Assembly (NCBI GenBank): GCA_002084115.1
Contig: MUIA01000122.1
Coordinates: forward strand, 1 to 40,066
Length of the DNA: 40,066 nucleotides
DNA from: Oceanospirillales bacterium LUC14_002_19_P2
GTDB lineage: Bacteria > Pseudomonadota > Gammaproteobacteria > Pseudomonadales > Endozoicomonadaceae
Direction of reading: 5' to 3'
In this document: positions 8,721 through 21,400 of the stretch, one piece after another
How the letters are laid out: each line of letters starts with the position of its first letter
Numbering within the stretch: position 1 is the stretch's first letter
The notes under the pieces: model-generated
Databases searched by the model: none
What the model saw: the letters and a program-made list of their open reading frames with translations, nothing else
What the model was told of the DNA's origin: nothing
Program-made: the position numbers and the translations under genes

Positions 8721-8741
8721 CGCCAATGCTTACAACATACC

Positions 8742-9440
8742 TTAAAGCGACACGTTATCCCAGCGCATAAAGCGTTTCGCCTTTTGCCGTTTTTGCAGAT
8801 CACTGATGGCTGACTGGTTAAACTTCGCCTCAGCATTGCCTTTACGACGTGCCAGTGCTGCGGTTCCCCAGGCCAATGAAGCGGCGGCAATCGATCCGGT
8901 CGCAGCAAGGTCATCCTCAGCGTCACTCTTCTCCGGTACAGCAGTTTCTGCGCGATTCTGGCCATCCGATTGAGGATTGGCTTCAGCATCGACTGCAGCC
9001 GAGTCTTCTACCGGAGCCTCATCCTTCACGGCAGGCTCTGCACAAGGAATCACATTGCCGTTCTCATCCGTTGCCGATTCACACTGCGCCGGTTCTTCGC
9101 CCTCGCCATCACCCGCAGCTGTCGGCTCGGATGGCAGCATGAAGTCAATGCCTGCAGACCGGGCACTGGAACGGTTGTTATCCGAGATATGGGATACCAG
9201 GTTCTCCAGGAAGTCCTGCGCATTCGCAGCGTTACCACGCATTGGTGTCGCAATACCCAGTGAACTGATCGGACGCAAATTCAGGAAGCTGTGAGTATTG
9301 ATGGCAGCCACCTTCGTGTAGAGCGACTTTTCAGTCACCCGCAGAAGGTCGAGCCCGCCCTGTGCCAGCGTAACGATAACCGTCGCCTGTTCGGCATTGC
9401 CGTTTTCAGCAAAGGTCATACGGGCATATTCACCAACCAT
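8742..9440 (-). other. C-terminal tail of the giant: Cys pair, acidic linker, hydrophobic helix, basic end
   Basis: After the last RTX repeats comes a non-repetitive region with two cysteines 13 residues apart (CES...IPC), an acidic Ala/Glu/Asp-rich linker, a 20-residue hydrophobic stretch (8590-8609, DNA about 8850-8911), then RRK and a 32-residue tail rich in Lys/Arg ending DNVSL. The layout recalls a C-terminal sorting or retention signal more than a classic type I secretion signal, which normally lacks a membrane helix. Confidence 0.7.
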
Positions 9441-12400
9441 GATATCTTCTGACAGGTTGCCGTAGAACAGATCGCTGCCGAAGCCACCGATCATGCGATC
9501 CAGGCCTTCATCCCCCTTCAGGGTGTCATCCCCTCCGGTAAAGAAGTCGATGGTTTCAAGAATCAGGGTTTGGCTGGTGCGCGTGACCTTTGCGCCATCA
9601 CCGACAATCAGATCATCACCATCTCTGCCTTCCAGCACATCGTTGGCAACACCACCAAACAGCACATCCCGATCAGAGCCACCCAGCAGCTCATCATCGT
9701 CGCCCAGAACAGTACTGCCGGTTGCGCCTTCGACATAACGGCCAGCCGTATCGCTGTCGATATAACCATCGTCACCGATCATGACTGTTTCACCGCTGGC
9801 ATTCTCAATCTTATCGGCGCCAACACCACCCAGCGCCTGATCTTCACCATCTCCCAGTGATATCTCGTCATTACCACCGGTTGAGCTGACGGTATCCAGC
9901 GTTTCGGCACGGGTACGGATGCCATCGGTAAAGGTTACCCGACCGTTATCACCAATAACCGTGTCATTGCCAGCACCTGTTGTGACTGTATCGCCTGCAA
10001 ACCCTGCCAGAATGACATTATCACCGTCACCGGCCTGGATTGTATCAATACCTCCCAGGGCAAAATCAGTGGTCTCAGCTTCAGTGATCAAGCCCCGCGC
10101 GTCATAACGAACCACGCCGTTATCGCCGAGGATATGGTCGTTACCGTCACCGGTTTCCACCGTATCATCACCCATACCGGCAATCACTGTGTTGTCGCCG
10201 TCTGACAGTGTGATGGTATCGTCAGAACCCTGCGATGGCAGCGTGCTGATCGCTTCACGAAGGATATCTGTGACATCCCATGTCATCTGGCCATGGTCAC
10301 CGATCACTTGATCGACACCACTACCACCATTGATCGTGTCTGCACCGGTTCCACTGATAACGCGGTTGAAACCGTCTCCCACGTTGATGGTGTCATCGCC
10401 ACCGGTTGAATCATCCAGGTCAGTGCTGGTTAGCGTGATCAGATGACCATCGGTGAACTGGGCAGAACCATTGTCACCGATCACGATGTCATTACCACCG
10501 GTAGTGGTCACTTCGTCGCCCCCCTGACCTGCAATCACTACATTATCGCCACTGGACAGCGTGATCACATCGCGCGCACCTTGATCAATCAATGCGCTCT
10601 CAGCGGACTGCAGGATATCGGCGACATCGTAGATCAACGTACCATGGTCACCCAAGACATGATCTACACCGGTACCACCGGTGATCGTATCTGTACCTGT
10701 ACCACCAATCACACGATTGAAACCGTCCCCGACGTTGATGGTGTCATCGCCACCGGTTGTATCATCCAGATCGGTGCTGGTTAGCGTGATCAAGTGGCCA
10801 TCGGTGAACTGGGCAGAACCATTGTCACCGATGACAATGTCATCATCACCGGTGGTGGTTACTTCATCATTACCCTGACCAGCGATGACCACATTGCTAC
10901 CGTTAGAAAGTGTAATGACATCGCGTGCGCCCTGATCAATTAGTGCGCTCACAGCAGATTGCAGGATGTCAGATACATCGTACGTCAACACACCATGGTC
11001 ACCCAGAACATGATCTACACCAGTGCCAGCGGTGATCGTATCTGTACCGGTGCCACCAATCACACGATTGAAACCGTCTCCTACGTTGATGGTGTCATCG
11101 CCACCGGTTGTATCATCCAGATCGGTGCTGGTTAGCGTGATCAAGTGGCCATCGGTGAACTGGGCGGAGCCGTTGTCACCGATGACAATGTCATCATCAC
11201 CGGTGGTGCTTACTTCATCATTACCCTGACCAGCGATGACCACATTGCTACCGTTAGAAAGCGTAATGACATCGCGTGCGCCCTGATCAATTAGTGCACT
11301 CACCGCAGATTGCAGGATGTCAGATACATCGTACGTCAACACACCATGGTCACCGAGGACATGATCAACACCAGTACCACCGGTGATCGTATCTGTGCCA
11401 GTGCCACCAATCACGCGGTTGAAGCCATCTCTAACATTGATGGTGTCATCACCACCGGTTGTATCATCCAGATCGGTGCTGGTTAGCGTGATCAAGTGGC
11501 CATCGGTGAACTGCGCGGAGCCGTTGTCACCAATCACGATGTCATTACCACCGGTCGTGTTCACTTCATCGCCACCATGACCAGCAATCACGACATTATT
11601 GCCACTGGATAGCGTGATCACATCGCGTGCGCCCTGATCAATCAGTGCACTCACCGCAGACTGCAGGATATCGGCGACATCGTAGGTCAACACACCATGG
11701 TCACCGAGGACATGATCTACCCCCGTGCCACCAGTAATCGTGTCTGTACCAGTCCCACCAATAACGCGGTTGAAACCATCACTCAGGTTAAGGGTGTCAT
11801 TACCGCCAGTGGATTCATTAAGGTCTGTGCTGGTCAGCGTAATCAGGTGGCCATCAGTAAACTGGGCGGAACCGTTATCACCAATCACGATGTCATCACC
11901 ACCGGTCGTGGTCACTTCATCATTTCCTTGACCCGCGATTACCACATTGCTGCCACTAAAAAGTGTGATCACATCGCGCGCACCCTGATCGATCAGTGCA
12001 CTCACAGCAGACTGGAGGATATCGGCGACATCGTAGGTCAACACACCATGGTCACCGAGAACATGATCTACTCCCGCGCCACCAGTAATCGTGTCTGTAC
12101 CAGTACCACCAATAACCCGGTTGAAACCATCACCCAGGTTAAGGGTGTCATTACCGCCAGTGGATTCATTAAGGTCTGTGCTGGTCAGCGTAATCAGGTG
12201 GCCATCGGTGAACTGAGCGGAACCATTGTCACCGATGACGATGTCATCACCACCGGTAGTGGTCACGTCATCATTACCCTGCCCCGCGATGACCACATTG
12301 CTGCCACTGGAAAGTGTGATCACATCGCGCGCGCCCTGATCGATCAATGCACTCACAGCAGACTGCAGGATATCGGCGACATCGTAGGTCAACGTACCAT

Positions 12401-15400
12401 GGTCACCGAGGGCATGATCGACACCTGTTCCTCCAGTGATGGTGTCGGTACCCGTACCTCCAATCACCCGGTTTAAACCATCACCCAGATCAAGGGTGTC
12501 ATCACCACCGGTTGTATCATCCAGATCAGTGCTGGTCAGCGTGATCAGGTGACCATCGGTGAACTGAGCGGAACCATTGTCACCGATGACAATGTCATCA
12601 CCACTGGTCGTGGTTACTTCATCGTTACCCTGACCAGCGATAACCACATTATTGCCACTGGAGAGCGTGATCACATCACGGTCACCCTGGTTGGGCAGAC
12701 TGCTCTCAGCGGACTGCAAGGTATCAGTGGTGTCATAGACCAGCGATCCATGGTCACCGATCACATGATCCATACCAACACCTGCGGTGATGGTATCGGT
12801 ACCCGCACCACCGATGATCCGGTTAAAGCCATCACCGGCATTCAGTTGATCATTGTCACCGGTCGTATCATCAGCATCAGTGGACTCGAGCTTCGTCAGG
12901 TGGCCATCCGTAAAGGTGGCTTTCGCGTTATCACCGGCAAGAATGTCATTACCAGAACCTGCGGTGACATCATCCTGGCCAAAGCCAGCAATCACGAGGT
13001 TATTACCATCACCCGCACGAATCGTATCGTTACCACCATTCTGGAGACGGAGAGAAGCAACACTGATGATCTGGCCTGCAGCCAGGGTGATGATACCGTG
13101 ATCACCAAGAATCAAGTCATTATCACTGTCCAGAAGTCCCAGCAGGCTGCCATCTTCATTGGCGCCGTACAGTTGATCGCCACCGACACCACCGAGCAGC
13201 CAGTCATTACCCGCGTTCCCCTGCAGCGTATCGATACCGCCGTGATCAACCGTACGGTTCTGAACCAGGTCAATGGTAATCAGATCACCATCCACATTCC
13301 GGTCGACTTCACCATTGTCGCCGATCAGGATATCGTCTCCGGCATTACCGGCCACCTTATCCGCACCAGCACCGGCAAGGATCATGTCATTCTCATCACC
13401 ACCCAGCAGGGTATCGTTACCCCCCTGATCTTCGACCGTGGTCTCAATATGCGACACATTACCAGTCGTCATCAGACGCAGCTGTTCTGGTGAACCGTCA
13501 CGGATCTGGGTGATAACACCATGATCACCAAAGATAATGTCATCGCCCATGCCACCATCAATGGTGTCATTACCCACAGTAAGATCATCCGCATTGGCGC
13601 CATCGTTGACAGGGTCAGCAACTGTCACCACCGTCAGCACTTCTGTTGCCAGACTCAGGCGTTGGGACAGATCGACATTGAAGCCGGAATCACCATAGAG
13701 ATGGTCATTGCCACCCAGGCCATAGAGCGTGTCATGACCGGAACCACCGGCGATATGATCATTACCCTGAGAGCCATAGATGGTGTCATCACCTGCACCA
13801 CCATAAATAACAACGCCACTTGATGCGCCAGACGCATCAATAACATCGTTACCGGCATTGCTATACCCAACCACCGGATCCAAACCAGTGCCTCTCAGCG
13901 AAGCATACCGGCTACCATCCTGACTGGTATCACCAAAGATAAGCAGTGGAACATTATTGGAATCAGTTCCGGTCACAATAATGGTGTCACCGCCCATCTC
14001 GGTATCACCAGACACAAGATCGACAACCTCACGGTTGCCACCGCCATGTGCAACCATTACCGGGTTCTGCCGCTGAATGCTGGCCGTCACTGTTTCATCG
14101 GTCAGTTGTTCGCCACTGACCAGTGAAATCTGGGAACCATCCAGCGAGATGGAGTCGATGGTATACGTGCCATCATTACCCGCTGTATCAGCAACAACGA
14201 TCTTGTCACCTACACGGAAACCCTGGTCAAACCAGCTGCTGCCATCCTGCAGGGTGATATAACTGACACCCAGTCCGACATTGTGGGAGAACACCATGGC
14301 CGCACTGTTACTGATCGCCGTAGTGTCAACCGCCAGCGTATCGTTACCGGAGCCCATGACCACTTCCACCACTTCCATGCCGAAGTACGTCAGACCACCG
14401 GCAATAGTGCGATCCGGCGCACCGTTTTCACCGGCCACCACAATGGCCGTTTCATCCATATTGAGGCCTGACACCGATGACGTTGTGAATTGCCCACTGT
14501 CGTCAGTGTTGCTGGCATCATTGAAGAGCGTCACAGTATCCGTCTGGATGGTTTCATCCGTAATGGAAGGAATCTCTTTGGCAAATGTCGCCTGCTCACT
14601 GGGCAATACCACCGGCGTCTTGAGCGCCCGATCCACCATCGTCAGGCCGCCTTCAAGAATCAGGGAACCCTGAATCGCGCTGGTCAACCCGTCTGAACCC
14701 ACAATGAAGTTATCACTGCCCAAACCACCAATCAGGGTCGTAATGACACCTTCACGGGTACTTTCGATGATGAAGGTATCGTCGCCCTCCAGTGCATCGA
14801 CATCGACTGATTCCACACCGTCGTAAGTGATATTCAACCCTGCACCGATAATAGAGTCACGGGTCACAATGAACGTGTCATCCGCTTCTGTACCGATAGC
14901 GGTCAGCGTGTCGAAACCGCTGCCGCCATCAATGCTCAGCGGCGCATTGACGTTGTAATCAATGGTGTCATCGTCATCACCGCCATTGAGGTCAATATTG
15001 TCGTCCGCAACAAAGGCACGGACGACAAATTCATCATTGCCCTTCTCGCCTTTCATGAAAAGCTTGGCCTTGTTGCTGTAAACGGTGAAGCTGTCGCCAT
15101 CATCACCACCCAGCAGGGTCAATTCTTCACTGTTGCCATAACTCAGGTAACCTCGGGTTACGGCAGTGCCGGCAACTTCATCACCGGGCGCCGTTACCGG
15201 TGCCTCACCGAAGATCTGACCGACCTGGAACGTATCCCGGCCACTACCACCATCAATGGTCATCAGGGCACTGGTGTCATCCAGGAAGAAGCTGTCACTG
15301 CCTTCGCCGCCATTGATCAGCACACCGCCGGTCAGGTCATTGAGGCTGTTATCGTAATTAATCCGCTCCACCGGATCAGCAAAGGTATTGGTTTCAACCT

Positions 15401-18400
15401 CACCGTGCAGACGGGCGATGAAGTTATTCCTGATAAGGAACACGTCATCTTTATCCGCCTGGGTATCCCCGGCAAAACCCCGCCCATGGATGGTCAGGTT
15501 ATCAACACCGTCAACCGCATCACCACTGTCGTTCACATCAATGACATAATCCGTCAGGGTAACGCCATCCGCGTCGGTATCAGTCATTGTGATGATGTAC
15601 TGATCGCCACCGCCCTCACCATCCAGGGAAAGCACGTCACTTCGTGAATGCAGCTCGGTTACGGTCAATGTGTCGTCACCTGTACCACCAGTGACGTAGG
15701 TATCACCGGCCAGCAGGCTGACATCAATCAGGATACTGTCGCCTTCACTGCCACCATCCACATCAATGCGGGTGGAACCGGTCAAGCTACCCAGCAGCTG
15801 GATATCATCACTGCCTGCCGCACCGGCGATACTCAGAACACCCGCCGTTGTGATGACACCATCCAGCAGAATACTGTCACTGCCAGCTTCCCCTTCAATG
15901 GAGATGTTGGCGCCACTCAGTGTTCCCAGGTTATGGATGGTTGTGCCGGCCGCATCAAGATTTTCGTAATCGCCCTGCAGCAGCAGGTCACCCAGGGCGC
16001 TGACCACAGCGCCCGATTCAATCACGAGGTTATCGCCCGCTCGCAGGGTAACAGTCCCTGCCGTTGACTGGATCGTTACCCCGGCCTTAACCGTCAGATG
16101 ATCTTCTTCACCTGCCACATCGTTATTGTCTTCACCGGCATAAAGCAGGATGTCGTCATCAGTGATAATGGACTTCTCAACCGTGATCGGGCTATGAGCT
16201 TCAATGTTCACCGTACCCGTCGCGACCATGCCATTGGCCTGATCAAGCCCACCAATGGTCAGGTGACCAGTATTGGTAATCCAGACATTACCACTGGTCG
16301 AGCGCCCTTCCATGTACCCGACAGTGGTCTGAAGACGTTTGCCTGAGGCACCGATATCCCCCTCCGCAAACAACCTTGTCTTACCCGACGTCACATTGGA
16401 TGCATTCGCATCGGCGTTGCCATTCAGGATGTTGTCCCGACCCAGGATGAAGGCCGTGTAATCCGCCCCTGTTCCAATGGTGTTAATGGACAGATCACCA
16501 TCCGTTTCGATCAGGTAGGTATTGAGAGCACTGCTGGTCGTCACCGTACCGGCAGAACGGTAGGCACTGTTGATATCCAGGTCATTGCCGGAGATACCAA
16601 TGGCGTCATTCTCAGACGTCAGAGTAATACTGTTACCGATAACATCCGCTTCCGGCAGGCCGGGCACAACATTGCCACTGGCATCCTCAGTGTCTTTGAT
16701 GGCCAGATGCGCACGCAGATCCACATTACCGCCATCCGCGAGTACTTCACGGATATTCATGTTGCCCAATACTTCATGGACATAGACATCCGCGCCTGCC
16801 GCAATCGTCAGGGTAGCGTCCGTGGCCAGATCAGTTTCCAGATAATCTCCATCTTCACCAACACCGGCTGACGCTGTGAGACTGAGCTCTGTGGCAGCAC
16901 TGATATTGGCGAAATCATGATCAAGGCCATCGACAATCGCACCACTTTCCGCCGTGAGATAGATACCACCAGACTGCGCATAAAGCGTTCCAACGTTGAT
17001 ATTGTCAGTTCGCTCTGTCAGGTAAATATCCCCGCTGACACGGGCTGTGAAGATGGCATCGGCCGCCAGGTTGATGTAAATCTGATCAGAGGCTGAGCCG
17101 ATGGAACCATCCGCGGCCTCAAGTATCACATCACTACTGGTGACATTGGTCACGCTGCTACCACCGACGTTGATAATCGATTTACCGGTCTTGATTCGGA
17201 CCGTATCACCGGCCACCACCGTATCAAGCTTCACATCCAGTTCGGAGCCAAGGAACACGTCGCCACTGCCAGTCGCAGATACAGAACCCAATGCATCAAC
17301 ATCTACATCGTCACGCAGATCAATACGAATACCGGTAATGGATGCGCCATCCACAGTAGGATCCGCAATGATTTCCGCCAGTGTGATTTTGGCTCGGTAC
17401 TCAGTCGATAACTGATCATCTGCCGACAGGGTTATCGTATTCGAAGAGACAGAATCAATGGTAAAGAACTGGCCATTGTCATTGGCGTTGTCGGCAGTAC
17501 CAAACACCTGGATGGTCATGCCTGCCTGGAAACCATCTGTCAGCCAGTTTCCACCATCCGTGCGCACAATCGTGTCAGCACTGTTGCCGTTATTCAGGAA
17601 GTTCACCTTCGCAGAAACAATGTCGCCCGCCAGATAAGCGACATCCGTCCGCTCAGCAGCAGCCAGCGCAACACGCTCATCATCGGTGAGAGAAACAGAT
17701 GGGCCACTGAGATCAATAACCTGCGAGCCATTAGCAGAGCCAACACTACCAGAAGCAATAATTGTCACCGCGCCCGCAGCACTGATATTGGCCTGCTCAA
17801 CAGAGGTTTGAGTATCAGTGATCGGTTCGATCAATCCGGCACTGAACAGATTCAGCAGTTCATCTTCTGTCCAGACTTTGATACTCGCCGTGAGGCTGTC
17901 CCGCTCAGCATCCGACAACGTATAGGTAAAGCTGTCGTTATAGCTGTCGCCATAGCTGCCGTACTGGCCATGCAGGCTGTGGTATTCCTCAGTTCGCTTG
18001 TTAACCAGCGTCTGTATTTCACCATCCGTCCAACCAGCATTGGTGTAATACGTCTGTTCATCAGACGACAGAGAGACCACAAAGTTTGGATCATAGACAG
18101 ACGAATCAGCCTGCATCCCTCGGTATTGCCAATAAGCCTCGTATTCCTGCTCACGGTTGCTGGCATAATCGATCAAGGTCTGATCAATCTTGCTCTGTGC
18201 TCCCGTACCATCGGTCAATTGCAGGTCACTCCAAACGCCATTCAGCAATTCGTCGTAGGTCCGGTCATCACGTACAGCACTGTCATTGGCATCCTTGAGG
18301 CTGCCGCTGGCCACGTTGATATAGACATCACCACTGGCAGCAATGGCCTCTTTCAGGCGCAGATCACCACTGGTTTCCTTGAGGTAAATATCTGTCTTGG

Positions 18401-21400
18401 CGTCAACGGTCACATAGTGGGACAGGCTGGTGCCAGAATTAAGTGCGAGTGCACGACTACTGCTGTTACCAACAGAACCTTCCTCAGCCACCAGCGCCAC
18501 GGTGCCACCCTGAACAGAGCCGTTATACCAGCTACCTGAGGTCTTCTGTGCAACGGTAATATTTTCCTTGGCAACCAGCCTGACCGTCTCACCGGAACCG
18601 GCCTGGACACTGTCAATCGCCAGGTCACCACTGCCTGCAGCAATATGCACAACACCACCGGCAGTTGCTTTCAGGCTGGCATAGGCATCATCAGCCAGGT
18701 TGACGGTCAAGGCACCGGAATCCACCATGTCGCCATTACCATCAACAACCACCTGCCCAATATCACCACTGGCAGACAGTACGACACGTTTACCGGTGAT
18801 GTAGGAGTCTTCACTGGTCTGGCGGATATCGCCTTTCGACGTAATGGTTGTCGTACCGGAGCTGTTCAGGATACTGCCGTCAATGAGAATATCCGCACCG
18901 GCCACCGTTGAAGTCAGAGAAACACTACCAGCGTCGTAACCGATAAAGTTGATATTGACGCCATAGTCTGCCTTGACCGTATGGGTATGGGTCGTGGTTG
19001 TGTACTCTTCCTTCACATACTTCGTGTAGTAGGTCTTCTTGCCGTACCAGGTACTGGTCGTCCAGCGGTCTTCGATATAGTTCTTGGTCTTGGAGGCATC
19101 GACCTGGGGATCACTGACATACGTGTAGGCATCATTCGCCTTCGCCGCATCCAGGAAGAAGTAGGGTCCTTCGTCGGTCAGGGTAGGCCCTTCCAGACGC
19201 TCGGTCGTATCCCAGTAATCATCGGCGGGATCCTTGGCAAAGGCATCAATCCCGAGCCAGCCGCTCTTCTTCTCGGTCTTGTAATAACGGGTGGCGTCCA
19301 GCACATCGACCGACCAGCCATAACGCCAACCAGACTTGATGGAGTAGGTATTGCTGTCACTGCCAGCCACATCGGACTTGCCATCTTCCTGAATGGTGAC
19401 ACCGTTCTCGTCCTTGGTGTAAATGGTAACGTGGGGATTCGCGCTGGTACCTTTGGCTTTGTCCTTGATAACAAGGGTACCTTCACCCCGCTGGGAGGCA
19501 TCCAGACTTTTCACCACGACGTCATATGCGGTGTTGTTGGTCACGGAGATTTTGCCGTAACCACCCAGCACCCGGATCTCACCAGCACCGGTATTGAGCA
19601 TATGACCTTCCAGCTCAATATAACCACCGCTGACCCGGATTTCCTGAACTTCAATCTTGCCAGTTGTCGTATTGTAATAAACGGTATAGTCATCCGTTGA
19701 CGCTGTTGTCAGCTTCACCAGACCGCTGGCGTAGCGGCTGATATTGGAAATTTCATTCGCCGTCGCCGTACCCAGAGTCAGGTTGTAGTCCGGCTTACCG
19801 CTCTGCATGATGCCGTTCAGGTTCAGATACTCAGCCTGTATGACTATCCGATCGCCATATAGGCTGACGCCGGTTGGTGTCTTGGTCAGTTCCGCAACAA
19901 CCGCAGCATCAGAAGCAGACTGCTGTCCGTTATTGGTCAGGGAATCCAGCTTGGAGTAGGTTTCTCCACCTACACTGTAATCGGTGAGGCCACTGATATA
20001 GACGCTCTTACCGACCACGTTCATGTTTTCCGCACGAACCTGGGCTTCAAATGTCACCTTGCCGTCCGGGTTACTGACGGTCAGATTACCCTGTGGGTTT
20101 TCGACATTGCCGGTGATCGTAATATCCGGCGTCGGAATTCCTGCATTGGCCGGATCACTCTCATCAAAGGTATTGGCGATCGTAATAAACGGCGGATTTT
20201 CACTACCACCGGCGGTTACTGTGGAGAAGTTGGCGGAACCCGCTGAAACACCTTCATCGGCCTGATTATAGGTTTCAATCTCACTGTTACTGGCAACTTC
20301 CACACCGTTCAGGAACAAACCACCGTTGGAATCAGGAATCGAAATCCCTTTGATTTCCAGGAAGGCGGCGGTGTTGTTAGTGATCTCAACGCTGGCGTCA
20401 CCCGGCGCATCAAAGACACCGGTTCCTTCCAGGACATCAGAACGCACATCAATGGTTCCCGCCTGCGCCCAGATCGGGTCCACTTCTACAACCAGCACAT
20501 CCTGTTTGGTATAGCCGGACAAGCCATTTTCATCCGTACTCCACAGCCCCTGTTTTTCCAGTTCGTTCGTGATACGGGTGACTTCAGACTCATAGAACGC
20601 CTTAATGTTAGCGTTGGTATCCTTGTACTGGTTCAGCTGCTTCTGCGCATATTGCAGTTCCTGCACCAGTTCAGAATCCAGCTGATCAGTAACGGTCCGG
20701 AAGGTAACGCCGTCTGTCTGAGTGCTGCTGGTCACTTGGCCATTCACAATGGCATCCAGCACCAGTTCCTGCTTACGGTCGATACCTGTACGAACGGTAC
20801 CATCAACATCAACCGTGGCATGCGCTTCGGTTTCAATTGTGCCATCGTACAGTTCGGAACCACCACTGATCGCCTTGGCAACTTCACTGGTCCAGTTAAC
20901 ACCCTTAGCTTTGGCCTCCATATCCGCAAAACCCAGACGTTCGGCATGGAGCTTGGCATCCCGTGCCGTCTCCAGCACTGCGCCTGCTGCAACGGTAATG
21001 GTGTTGTTCTGAATCAGCTTCGCGGTTGCATCCAGGCTGTTAATCGGGATTGCACTGCCGGCAAAGTTATCCGTACGGGCTTCCAGTTTGTACTGGTCAC
21101 GGTTGAAGCTGGTATCAGTGCCGGTTGAGATATTAAGGTTACCATCAGTGGTCAGGAAACTGTTGGCGGCGAAGGTCACCTTGTTTTCAGGACGTACTTC
21201 TACTGTCGTATCCGCGACAGCTACTGTACCGCCACCGTAGGTTTCGACATTGACTTTCCCGACAGCCTCACCCGTGCCACGAGCAGAAATCTGAACATCA
21301 CCCACACTGCTCAGTTGCGCGTCTTCACCCACGTAGACTTCTGCAATGTTGGTATCCGTCTTGATTTCCATGGTCGCGCCCGCTCCGGACACTGCACCAC

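Noticed and set aside
11697-12476. A second plus-strand open frame (about 259 codons) in the tandem array
   Set aside because: It repeats with the 351-bp unit and is a shadow of the minus-strand coding repeats.
10128-12935. Regular repeats as a CRISPR-like array
   Set aside because: The units are 351 bp, contiguous and in frame with the giant protein; there are no short repeats with unique spacers.
12549-13493. A long plus-strand open frame (about 314 codons) opposite the giant gene
   Set aside because: It lies antisense to the repeat array; the regular Gly/Asp/Thr codon pattern of the repeats keeps the opposite frame open. It has no ribosome site or recognisable domain, and similar frames recur at the repeat period.
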